Source of the DNA: Candidatus Iainarchaeum sp.
GTDB lineage: Archaea; Iainarchaeota; Iainarchaeia; Iainarchaeales; JAFCFF01
Length of the DNA: 14,936 bases
Direction: 5' to 3'
Assembly (NCBI GenBank): GCA_017608775.1
Contig: JAFCFF010000010.1
Location: 8,356 to 23,291 of the forward strand
Positions 1 through 6,356 of this stretch are shown here, in pieces. The translations under genes were made by a program, and so were the position numbers. The first letter of the stretch is position 1, and every line of letters starts with the position of its first letter. The notes under the pieces are model-generated. The model searched no databases. It was not told the origin of the DNA and saw only the letters and a program-made list of their open reading frames with translations.

Positions 1-2
1 TC

Positions 3-683
3 GGAGTTTGTTTCAATATTTGTTGTTTCTTCCTTTTCCTCGACAAAAATATCTGGAAGGATACTTGCTAGTTTTTCTATTTCCTGCAAGGCAAAGTAGT
101 AGTCTGGATATATTTGTTTTAGTAAAACTTCGGTTTGTTTTAGCATTGTTTTTGGGTTTGTTGCCTCGATTGTAATCATTTTTTCCTCAACAAGAACCAA
201 ATTTCTGTTTGATTTTTTGAAATGAACTCTTGTATTTTCCTTGAGAAGAGAGAGACAGTCTTCTTTGTTTCCTATTTTTGGTTTTACTTCTTTTCTTCTT
301 GAGTAGGAACAAAACTCATCCTCCGTTCCGTCTTTAAACAGAAGAACTGTTTTTGGGAGGGTTTTATGGAAAACAGTCATCTGAACCATAAGAATAAGTG
401 GCAACAGCTCCTCGGAGGATACTCTCTTACTATCAACATCTTGTGAAACAACAATTCTTATTCTTTTTATGTTTTGTTCTGCCAACTTTAGTGGAGGCCC
501 AATATTAGAAACAAATCTAACTCCCTCTCTTTTTTCCTCATACTGATATTTTGTTGATGAAAAGTAAAAAAGCCCTATAACAACAATTACAACAACCGCT
601 ATAAAAATAATCAAGTATCTTGTTTCTTTTTTCTCCCATAGTGTTTGGAGAGGAAATTTGTTTTCTTCTTTTTTCTTTTGCAT
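3..683 (-). CDS. Membrane-anchored protein of unknown function (3' end beyond window)
   Basis: An open frame of 227 codons starts at an ATG (683-681) and stays open to the window edge, so the C-terminus is missing. The N-terminus is charged (MQKKKEENK), followed by one hydrophobic segment at about residues 23-41. This predicts an N-in single-pass anchor with the rest of the chain outside the membrane. The exposed part has two cysteines, C125 and C143, that could form a disulfide, and ends in an acidic stretch. The start is supported by a GGGAT motif just before the ATG and an A/T-rich TATA-like box at 713-720. It lies downstream of the S-layer terminator, so it is probably transcribed separately. 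I do not recognise a named family; the shape (anchor, small exposed domain, Cys pair) reminds me of uncharacterised proteins in DPANN genomes, but that is memory and not a search. The coding call is solid; function is unknown. Confidence 0.8.
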   Translation of the reverse strand, partial: MQKKKEENKFPLQTLWEKKETRYLIIFIAVVVIVVIGLFYFSSTKYQYEEKREGVRFVSNIGPPLKLAEQNIKRIRIVVSQDVDSKRVSSEELLPLILMVQMTVFHKTLPKTVLLFKDGTEDEFCSYSRRKEVKPKIGNKEDCLSLLKENTRVHFKKSNRNLVLVEEKMITIEATNPKTMLKQTEVLLKQIYPDYYFALQEIEKLASILPDIFVEEKEETTNIETNS

Positions 684-712
684 TTTATCCCTGAGAAAAT
701 AAAAAAATGAAT

Positions 713-720
713 ATTTTAAA
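713..720 (-). promoter_or_regulatory. TATA-like box of the partial membrane-protein gene
   Basis: On the minus strand this reads TTTAAAAT within an A/T-rich stretch, centred about 33 nt before the ATG at 683. With archaeal TATA-to-start spacing this predicts a leader of about 7 nt. Inferred from sequence only. Confidence 0.45.
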
Positions 721-755
721 TATGGTTGTAAAATTTTTAAACTTCTTTTTTGAAT

Positions 756-795
756 AAAAAAAAGAAAAAGAGAAGGTTTAGCCTAAGCTAAACCT
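756..795 (-). terminator. Hairpin plus T-run terminator of the S-layer gene
   Basis: On the minus strand, 11 nt past the S-layer stop codon, AGGTTTAGC and GCTAAACCT (787-795 and 774-782) form a perfect 9-bp stem closed by the tetraloop TTAG. A T-rich run follows at 773-756. This resembles a bacterial intrinsic terminator more than the T-tract-only signals usual in archaea. It fits a need for efficient termination after a highly expressed gene. Confidence 0.75.
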
Positions 796-817
796 AACCT
801 AAACCTTAACTTAGGTT
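796..817 (-). repeat. Second inverted repeat spanning the S-layer stop codon
   Basis: AACCTAA (796-802) and TTAGGTT (811-817) are perfect 7-bp complements with an 8-nt loop that contains the TAA stop of the S-layer gene (806-808). It directly adjoins the terminator stem, and AACCTAA is repeated at 791-797, so the two hairpins can compete for pairing. Confidence 0.55.
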
Positions 818-3295
818 GTTTAGGAAGTCTATAAACTCGTCAACTGCTGTTCCTGTGTCTGCAGCTAACCAACCAGCCAGGACAATATGCCCGTCTATGA
901 CATCAGCAACATAGTCTCCGTCTTTCTGGAGGCTATCTGCCAGGCCAAGATCTGCAGCTATTGTGTTGACAATCTGTCCACCAACAACTACAAGAGTTCC
1001 GGTTGGTGCTTCTGAGTCAAGCTTTACAGGAACTGTGTATGACGTGGTTGTGGTAGTTGTGGTTTCCTCTTCCGCTGCAGCTGCTATTGGTGCTCCAACA
1101 ACAACCTCAAGCTTCTTTGCATCGTTGGAAACAACTATCTCGATGCTTCCCCCGTCAACTGTAATCCAGCTTGGTAGGTCGGTTACACCATATCTTAGAT
1201 CGTTGTCTTGTTGCTGGTCTAGGCTCCACTCAACAGTTGTTGAGTTATATGTTGCAGTAGCTGCTCCATAGTAGTTTACCTGGTTGGCATAGTGTGAGTA
1301 CTCGTCTGTGTCGATTAGGTAGTGTCTTCCCTCTGCAGGATCTATAAACCATTCAATAACACCATCTTGGTTGGTATCTGAAGGTGTTGTTGGATCCTCC
1401 CATATTCTGAAGACAGACACATAGTCATCTGACGTTGTTGTTCTGTGGTAATAACCTACATAGAGATTATCGTCAACTGTTGCTCCGTCGTCGTCCTTGT
1501 CAACAGGCAAGGTATTCAAAGTTCCCTCGGTTCCGGCGTCTCCATCATCATCTGTTCCAATAAACCTCAAGTACTGGTTGTTTCCCAAGGTAAACTGGCT
1601 CCCATCGTTGACGTTGTTATCGTCTGAGGCATCGTCTGCCCAGTTTGCTGCTGCGAGTCCTCCAGTAGCGTTGTCAGGGTCTTGCACACCTAAGAACCAA
1701 AGCTCAGCTATGTCTGTGGTTGAGTTGTAGGTTAGTCCATATCTATAATTATCGTCATCATATCCGTCGAACTCTACCCACAGCATGTCGGTTCCAGCAG
1801 TTCCTGGGTTTTCTAACGTAGCGTCTGCATCGCCATCTCCAGTATACTGGTCTGAATCCGCATCATCTGAGTCATAACTGTCCTGGTATAGGTTGAAGTC
1901 ATCTGTGCCTGTATATACTATGTAATAGTCTTGGTCGTCTATTGTGAACTTTGCGTAGTCTCCTGAACTTGACAAACCATCAAGCTCATAGTACAAAGCT
2001 ACTTCGTGGGTATCTCCATCTTCGTCTGTCCATTTTATTGCTCCTTCTCCACCACCATAACCTGAACCATCCATCTCAACGGTTACAGTGTCTTTATCTT
2101 CGTCTTCAAAGCCCTTAAGCCTTACTGAAGCGAAGTTAAGTGGGAAGAAAGCCTCTTCTCCTGCTTTCAAAGCATCGTCTCCTGTGAACTTGTACTCTGT
2201 TGTGTTTCTTAGGACAATGTCCGTGATAACAGCCTTTGAGTTTGTGGTTCCAGTAACCAAAGTTGCTGTCCACAACTCATCGTCTGATGTTTTTGCTTTT
2301 ACCAAGTCTGCGTCGTATTCCTCACCATCCTCAATCTCAAAGTAGGCGTCACCTAAGATAATCTCTGCTACTGCGTCTCCACCAGCAATTGTTCCGTAGA
2401 CATCAACAATGTTTACTCTTGTTGTGAAGTCATAGTCGTCCCACCAATTAGGCTCTCCTGAAGCTCTTGTGTCTGAAACAGTTGTTCCATCAGGAGTTAC
2501 TAACTCCAAGGTAACTTTATAAACTGCATTGTCTCCACCACCGGTTTCTAGGAAACCAGCAATGTTTACGGTATATCTCTTACCGTCCTCATCATACAAG
2601 GCAAAGCTATCTCCTTCCTTGTATGGTTTCTTGTCTGCAGCTCTTACCAGAGTTATTGAGTCTCCTGAACTTCCTGTTTCCAGAACTTCATAATCCTCTC
2701 CCAAGAAAGGAATTGTTACATCGTGGTCGTCTGAGGTAGCCAAACCATAATGAATTCCTCCTGCAAGGTCGAGGGTATAGTTAAGATCATGAGATCCTAT
2801 CTCGATTGTGACATCATCTACGTCCGCGTCTTCGTTGAAGTAGACATCTCCCTCAATTCTCAAGAGTTCCTTAACATTGTTAAGGGTTGTTGAGTCTCCG
2901 TTGTCATCTTTGTAAGTTATATCATCTTTGTACAAATCATCTATTTCTGTGTTATCTAGCTCTACATCATTTATCTCAATTGCTCCGCTAGCTGATTGCA
3001 TATAGTAATCGTCTATTGTATAGGTATCTGTTAGAGCTCCTGTTGTTGTGGTTGTGGTTGTGGTTGTTCCTGAAAGTCTTGATGCTGTGTCTGCTATGGC
3101 CTGAGCTACGTTAGATGCATATACTCCGTCGATAGCCTGAGCATTTGCACCCCAAACAACAGCTGAAACCTTTGGACTTCCGTCAGTGTTGAAAACATCT
3201 GACTTCTGGAAGGCACCAAAAGCAGCTGATGCTCCTAGCAAAGCAGCTCCCAAACCAACAGCAGCCAGCTTAGCTATGTTTTTTATCAGTTTCAT
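806..3295 (-). CDS. Secreted S-layer protein (S-layer N- and C-terminal family domains)
   Basis: This encodes about 829 residues, the likely main component of the cell-surface lattice. A signal peptide is clear: basic MKLIKNIAK, a hydrophobic Ala/Gly/Leu core, and a probable cleavage site after AAFGA. The mature start (SAVVWGANAQAIDGVYASN) resembles the archaeal S-layer N-terminal family. The end (TLVVVGGQIVNTIAADLG, then VIDGHIVLAGWLAADTG) resembles the matching C-terminal family, as in Methanocaldococcus-type S-layer proteins. Between them lies an Asp- and Thr-rich beta-type region with DxNxDG/DxDxDG loops that may bind calcium. Two Thr runs (9 and 7 residues) look like linkers or O-glycosylation sites, and I see no cysteine. 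An in-frame GTG lies 12 nt upstream (3307), but GAGGTG at 3305-3310 is well placed as SD for the ATG at 3295. By eye the gene is less A+T-rich than its neighbours, as expected for high expression. Its acidity contrasts with the Lys-rich neighbours, so it does not imply a halophile. Confidence 0.88.
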   Translation of the reverse strand: MKLIKNIAKLAAVGLGAALLGASAAFGAFQKSDVFNTDGSPKVSAVVWGANAQAIDGVYASNVAQAIADTASRLSGTTTTTTTTTGALTDTYTIDDYYMQSASGAIEINDVELDNTEIDDLYKDDITYKDDNGDSTTLNNVKELLRIEGDVYFNEDADVDDVTIEIGSHDLNYTLDLAGGIHYGLATSDDHDVTIPFLGEDYEVLETGSSGDSITLVRAADKKPYKEGDSFALYDEDGKRYTVNIAGFLETGGGDNAVYKVTLELVTPDGTTVSDTRASGEPNWWDDYDFTTRVNIVDVYGTIAGGDAVAEIILGDAYFEIEDGEEYDADLVKAKTSDDELWTATLVTGTTNSKAVITDIVLRNTTEYKFTGDDALKAGEEAFFPLNFASVRLKGFEDEDKDTVTVEMDGSGYGGGEGAIKWTDEDGDTHEVALYYELDGLSSSGDYAKFTIDDQDYYIVYTGTDDFNLYQDSYDSDDADSDQYTGDGDADATLENPGTAGTDMLWVEFDGYDDDNYRYGLTYNSTTDIAELWFLGVQDPDNATGGLAAANWADDASDDNNVNDGSQFTLGNNQYLRFIGTDDDGDAGTEGTLNTLPVDKDDDGATVDDNLYVGYYHRTTTSDDYVSVFRIWEDPTTPSDTNQDGVIEWFIDPAEGRHYLIDTDEYSHYANQVNYYGAATATYNSTTVEWSLDQQQDNDLRYGVTDLPSWITVDGGSIEIVVSNDAKKLEVVVGAPIAAAAEEETTTTTTTSYTVPVKLDSEAPTGTLVVVGGQIVNTIAADLGLADSLQKDGDYVADVIDGHIVLAGWLAADTGTAVDEFIDFLNNLS
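1043..1063 (-). repeat. Seven-codon threonine run in the S-layer gene
   Basis: Seven consecutive ACN codons follow an Ala/Glu stretch just before the C-terminal S-layer domain. They probably encode a flexible or O-glycosylated linker. Confidence 0.7.
3041..3067 (-). repeat. Nine-codon threonine run with hexanucleotide repeats
   Basis: Nine consecutive Thr codons, mostly alternating ACA and ACC, make a short hexanucleotide repeat between the conserved N-terminal segment and the lattice body of the S-layer protein. Copy-number change would alter linker length in frame. Confidence 0.75.
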
Positions 3296-3304
3296 GCTTT
3301 TTTT

Positions 3305-3310
3305 CACCTC
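3305..3310 (-). promoter_or_regulatory. Shine-Dalgarno site deciding the S-layer start
   Basis: GAGGTG on the minus strand lies 9 nt before the ATG at 3295. It overlaps the upstream in-frame GTG at 3307, so it favours the ATG as the true start. Confidence 0.7.
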
Positions 3311-3330
3311 TCATAATTTATCTATCCCGC

Positions 3331-3384
3331 TATATGGACATTAGGAAAAGAAATTATCCTGCTTGTTGCGGCGCCGTCCATATA
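3331..3384 (-). promoter_or_regulatory. Inverted repeat in the presumed S-layer mRNA leader
   Basis: TATATGGAC and GTCCATATA (3331-3339 and 3376-3384) are perfect 9-bp inverted copies separated by 36 nt. If transcription starts near 3391, as predicted from the TATA box at 3414-3421, the arms would form a stem-loop near the 5' end of the mRNA, ending about 20 nt before the SD. The intervening stretch holds a GGCGCC palindrome. The arms also look TATA-like, so a start site within the repeat or a protein operator are alternatives. Confidence 0.5.
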
Positions 3385-3413
3385 ACAGGAATTAATATCT
3401 CATATACAAAAGT

Positions 3414-3421
3414 TATTTAAA
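3414..3421 (-). promoter_or_regulatory. TATA box of the S-layer gene
   Basis: TTTAAATA on the minus strand is preceded by a purine-rich GAGAAAG element that could be a BRE. It predicts a start near 3391 and thus a leader of almost 100 nt, unlike the leaderless neighbours. Other A/T-rich boxes nearby leave the assignment uncertain. Confidence 0.5.
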
Positions 3422-3445
3422 AAGCTTTCTCCTATAACCCCCTAT

Positions 3446-3524
3446 AAAACAGGCTTTCCCTGTTTTGGAGTTTATATTAACTTTAAAGTTAACACTAATT
3501 ATTATTGGTTAAAGCATACTTTAA
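3446..3524. repeat. Three small inverted repeats between the wHTH and S-layer genes
   Basis: The 230-bp gap between the stop of the winged-helix gene and the S-layer start holds three perfect symmetric elements. They are AAAACAGG/CCTGTTTT (3446-3453, 3459-3466; 5-nt loop), the 16-bp palindrome TTAACTTTAAAGTTAA (3477-3492), and TTAAAG/CTTTAA (3509-3514, 3519-3524; 4-nt loop). They may act in 3'-end formation of the upstream gene or as operators upstream of the S-layer promoter. No gene is visible in this gap. Confidence 0.45.
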
Positions 3525-3538
3525 AAACTTCTTTCCTC

Positions 3539-4183
3539 CTATCTTGGCTTTTTTCTTTTCTTAAGAAGCTCCTCCTTTATAACACTTGTTTTCAGGTACT
3601 CTGTGTAGGCAGAAAAAACATCGTTTATAACAAGCAAGGCGTCCTGGAGCTCACCTATGCTTAGGTCAAGTCTCTCTGGATACAAAACCTCCACAACAAC
3701 CGGTGTGTAATAGAAAAGAAAGTAAACTATGTTCTCCAAGTTTTTACCATCAAGCTCAAAGTCAACAAACCCGGAGAAGGTTCCGTCCTCCAGTTCCTCT
3801 GGCTTCTCCAGGTAAAACTTTCTCATCCTAAAGGCGTTTGTCTCTTCCAGGGCTTCCTTTATTTTCTTTGCGTTTTTCTCTATTTCCTTTTCGTTTATTC
3901 CTTTAATCTCTATAACAGCTCTTATTCCTATCTTGAACTCTTTTTCTCTTGGCTTTTCTAAGCTTTCTTTTTTTCTCTTTACTGTCTCCAAAATAAACTC
4001 TTTTATAAAATACTTATTTCCCTTAAGCTCTATGAAATTAAGGTTTTCCAAGTCACCCAAAAGCTCCTTTAGGTCTTTTTCACTGTATTTCAGGGTTTTC
4101 TGGAGCTGCTTGAATGTCTTTCCCTCCTTGTAAAGCTCTCGAAGGATTTTTTTGTGTTCTTGTTTTGGTGTTATCTTTGGCAT
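3539..4183 (-). CDS. Winged-helix protein of unknown function
   Basis: This encodes 214 residues from an ATG at 4183. Residues about 8-65 look like a winged helix-turn-helix: helix HKKILRELYKEG, helix FKQLQKTLKYS, recognition-type helix KDLKELLGDLENLN, then the wing FIELKGNKYFI. A Lys-rich connector (69-83) follows. The second domain (about 84-196) alternates strands and helices and includes GFVDFELDG, YYTPVVVEVLYPERLDL and a long helix ending SAYTEYL. The last residues are strongly basic. No catalytic motif is evident. The N-terminal domain suggests DNA binding, so a transcription regulator or DNA-associated factor is likely, but I cannot name the family. A TATA box 26 nt before the ATG predicts a leaderless mRNA, and that box seems shared with the divergent endonuclease Q gene. 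It could therefore regulate itself and that gene, which is inference. Confidence 0.75.
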   Translation of the reverse strand: MPKITPKQEHKKILRELYKEGKTFKQLQKTLKYSEKDLKELLGDLENLNFIELKGNKYFIKEFILETVKRKKESLEKPREKEFKIGIRAVIEIKGINEKEIEKNAKKIKEALEETNAFRMRKFYLEKPEELEDGTFSGFVDFELDGKNLENIVYFLFYYTPVVVEVLYPERLDLSIGELQDALLVINDVFSAYTEYLKTSVIKEELLKKRKKPR

Positions 4184-4205
4184 ATCTATGCTTTGGCATA
4201 AAAAA

Positions 4206-4213
4206 CATATAAA
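4206..4213. promoter_or_regulatory. Shared central TATA box for divergent leaderless genes
   Basis: CATATAAA on the plus strand (TTTATATG on the minus strand) lies at the exact middle of the 53 bp between two divergent ATGs. Its centre is about 27 nt from the plus-strand ATG (4237) and 26 nt from the minus-strand ATG (4183). Both distances match archaeal TATA-to-start spacing. Purine-rich sequences flank it on both strands (AGGAAAG on the minus, an A-run on the plus) and could act as BREs. A second A/T-rich stretch next to 4237 is too close to serve as the box. Confidence 0.6.
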
Positions 4214-4236
4214 CTTTCCTAAGCTTTTTTTATATA

Positions 4237-5460
4237 ATGGATTTCTTTGACTCTGATCTTCATCTACACGGATTATATTCTGGTGGGGTTAGCAAGCACA
4301 TGACAATACCTGTGCTTGCAAGGGAAAGTAGGAAAAAGGGAATAGAGCTGATAGCAACAGGAGATTGTTTACATAAGGAATGGCTTTCCCATCTCAAGGA
4401 AACACTGGAACCCAGCAACGGAGGATATATTTACAACAACATCCCGGAGGTTTGTTTTGTTATAAACTCAGAAGTTGAAACAAACGACAGGGTTCACCAT
4501 CTTATCTACTTTGAAAGTCTGGAAAACGCAGAGGAGTTTATGGAAATTATGAAACCATATGGAAAGATGGAGGGAAAGGGTTTTGGGAGGCCAAGGTTTT
4601 CCCTGAGCTCAAGAGATTTTGTTGATAAGTGTTTGGAGAATAGTGTTTTAGTAGGGCCTGCCCATATATTTACACCATACTATGGTTATTTTGCTCATTA
4701 TGATTCATTATACACTGCATACAAAAATCCTTTGTTTATAGAGCTTGGTTTATCAGCAGATACTGAGATGGCAAATAAAGTTTCCTCATTAAAAAACACA
4801 GTGTTTTTAAGCAACTCAGATGCGCACTCGCCCTGGCCTCACAGGATAGGAAGGGAGTTCAATCGTTTTAGGTTGAAAAATGGTAGTTTCAAAGAGTTGG
4901 AAAAAGCCTTTCACAGAAAAAGAGAGCTTGTGTTTAACGCTGGCCTAAACCCAAAAGAGGGAAAATATCATCTAACAGGATGCAACAGATGTTATGAAAT
5001 TTACTCTGTGGAAGAGGCAAAAGCAAGGGGCTGGAGATGTGGCTGTGGCGGAAGCATAAAAAAAGGAGTTTTCGACAGAGCAAAAGAACTAGCAGACTTT
5101 GAGGGCATAGAAAGGCCACCATACATTCATATGCTTCCTCTTGCAGAAATAATTTCCCTTGCCTATCATGTTGAGGTAATGAGTAAAAAAACCCAAGAGA
5201 TCTGGCACAGATTTATTACGGTTTTTGAGAATGAGATTGGTGTTTTGGTTGACGTAAATGTTGATGAACTTAGAGAAGTGGATAAGAACGTCGCAGAATA
5301 TATAAAATCCTTCAGGGAAAACCTTGTTGTCTATGAGCCAGGAAGAGGAGGAAAGTATGGAGTCCCATACATAGTAAAGACAAGAGAAGAAAAAAAGCTG
5401 AAGGAGCTGGAAATCAGGGAAAGTCTGAAAAGAAAGCAGAAAAGCCTGCTTGATTTTTAA
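4237..5460 (+). CDS. endoQ: Endonuclease Q (PHP-domain repair nuclease for deaminated DNA)
   Basis: This 407-residue protein looks full length for EndoQ, which nicks DNA 5' of deaminated bases (uracil, hypoxanthine, xanthine) and abasic sites. The PHP metal-site motifs are present in order: SDLHLHG (D7, H9, H11), TGD (41-43), SEVET (E79) with HH87-88, PAHIFTPYYG (141-150) and SNSDAHSP (D195, H197). A zinc site follows at C249/C252 and C268/C270, then the EndoQ-specific helical region with IHMLPLAEIISLAY. The chain ends in QKSLLDF, a terminal PCNA-interacting (PIP) motif with Q401, L404 and F407; EndoQ of Thermococcales is known to work with PCNA. Two PCNA genes lie downstream in this window. 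The leaderless start is set by the TATA box at 4206-4213. Some database entries call this family simply PHP or DNA polymerase III-like; the zinc region and PIP box make EndoQ the better call. Confidence 0.93.
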   Translation: MDFFDSDLHLHGLYSGGVSKHMTIPVLARESRKKGIELIATGDCLHKEWLSHLKETLEPSNGGYIYNNIPEVCFVINSEVETNDRVHHLIYFESLENAEEFMEIMKPYGKMEGKGFGRPRFSLSSRDFVDKCLENSVLVGPAHIFTPYYGYFAHYDSLYTAYKNPLFIELGLSADTEMANKVSSLKNTVFLSNSDAHSPWPHRIGREFNRFRLKNGSFKELEKAFHRKRELVFNAGLNPKEGKYHLTGCNRCYEIYSVEEAKARGWRCGCGGSIKKGVFDRAKELADFEGIERPPYIHMLPLAEIISLAYHVEVMSKKTQEIWHRFITVFENEIGVLVDVNVDELREVDKNVAEYIKSFRENLVVYEPGRGGKYGVPYIVKTREEKKLKELEIRESLKRKQKSLLDF

Positions 5461-5484
5461 GAAAATGAAATTTTAGCAAAACTT

Positions 5485-5512
5485 GTTTTTATTTTTATTT
5501 TATTTTTTATTT
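5485..5512 (+). terminator. T-rich terminator after endonuclease Q
   Basis: A long T-rich tract with single A interruptions lies 25 nt after the TAA stop, without an obvious hairpin. This is the usual archaeal T-tract termination signal. It sits in the 50-bp gap between the convergent EndoQ and PAC2 genes. Confidence 0.7.
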
Positions 5513-6287
5513 ATCTTATATAGCTTTTATCTTCTCCTTCTTTTCTTTTTGGGCCTCTAATTTGTTTGGTGATTTCGTTTTGTATTCTGGTTATTTCCTT
5601 TCCCAGTCTTTCAGATTCCTTTGTAAGGTCTTTTACGTTTAGCCCAAACTCATAAAGAGAGTTGAACATCCTTACAATCGCCTCTGAGGAAGAAAGGTCT
5701 GCAAGAATTCCTGAGGATGTTTCTCCCAAGATAATTGCTGCCTCCATTCCCTCTTCCCTTGCAATGCCAGGAATCAGTCCATTTGCACCGGAAATTACCC
5801 CAAGGGTTCTTCCCTGCTTAAAGCCTGAAAAGTCCTTGAGCATCTCTTTCTTAGAAACAAGAAGAACATAGCCTGGCTTTTTAAGCGTAAACCTTTCCTT
5901 GCCAAGATCTATCCCCCCGATTGCGATAACTTTCTTGACCCTTAATTTCTTGAAAAAGGAGACTATGGTATGGGCAAACTCATACTGGTTTTCCGAAAAG
6001 TCAGGGTTGAAGCTTGGCTGTACAGGACTTGTTAGAAACAATATTGAGTTTTTCTTGCCCTGGTAAAGATATATTTCTCCCTTGATAAGGGAAAACCCGT
6101 TTTTTGTCGGGACAACAAACGCTGGAAAGGATGGGCTGAAAACCTCTGCTATTTTCTCTGCCTTTAACTTTCTTATAAAGTAGTCAACAGCTGTCTTTCC
6201 AACTAGACCTATGCCTGGAAAACCGCACAAAACAAGGGGATTTCTTAGCCTTGGTTTTTTAAGTTGTTTTACAAAACTACGCATCAT
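5511..6287 (-). CDS. PAC2 family protein (proteasome assembly chaperone-like)
   Basis: This encodes 258 residues, close to the usual length of archaeal PAC2 proteins. The diagnostic N-terminal motif LCGFPGIGLVGKTAVDYFI (20-38) is followed by the family pattern FPAFVVP, then the substrate-like core FLTSPVQPSF, the strand IAIGGIDLG (121-129) and LGVISGANGLIPGIAREEGM (162-181). An acidic/Ser segment and a C-terminal coiled-coil-like helix (about 218-243) complete it. Archaeal PAC2 proteins resemble eukaryotic proteasome assembly chaperone 2, but their role is not firmly established. Some genomes place this gene beside aIF2-alpha and nop10; here aIF2-alpha is the upstream neighbour and nop10 is missing. 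Two tandem ATGs (6287, 6284) occur at the start, and a TATA-like box at 6307-6315 predicts a leaderless message separate from aIF2-alpha. The 3' end converges on endoQ. Confidence 0.88.
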   Translation of the reverse strand: MMRSFVKQLKKPRLRNPLVLCGFPGIGLVGKTAVDYFIRKLKAEKIAEVFSPSFPAFVVPTKNGFSLIKGEIYLYQGKKNSILFLTSPVQPSFNPDFSENQYEFAHTIVSFFKKLRVKKVIAIGGIDLGKERFTLKKPGYVLLVSKKEMLKDFSGFKQGRTLGVISGANGLIPGIAREEGMEAAIILGETSSGILADLSSSEAIVRMFNSLYEFGLNVKDLTKESERLGKEITRIQNEITKQIRGPKRKEGEDKSYIR

Positions 6288-6306
6288 TAAGATTTTTTAG
6301 AAAAAG

Positions 6307-6315
6307 TTTTAAATA
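6307..6315 (-). promoter_or_regulatory. TATA box of the PAC2-family gene
   Basis: TATTTAAAA on the minus strand is centred about 24 nt before the ATG at 6287, predicting a leaderless transcript. Confidence 0.55.
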
Positions 6316-6356
6316 GGATTGGATGGAAACTCTAGTTGCTGATCTAAACTGTTGAG

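Noticed and set aside
781..820. TTAGG-like tandem motifs resembling telomere or satellite repeats
   Set aside because: Only two or three imperfect copies, and the hairpin plus T-run and overlapping stop codon explain them as termination structures.
963..2345. Several plus-strand open frames over the S-layer gene
   Set aside because: They are antisense shadows with biased composition from Thr/Asp codons, without start signals, and the minus-strand protein has clear family features.
806..3295. The highly acidic S-layer protein as a sign of a halophile
   Set aside because: Other proteins here are Lys-rich and not acidic, so the acidity is a surface-protein trait.
4237..5460. Reading the PHP protein as DNA polymerase III alpha or a histidinol phosphatase
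   Set aside because: The zinc-binding C249/C252/C268/C270 region, length and terminal PIP box match endonuclease Q instead.
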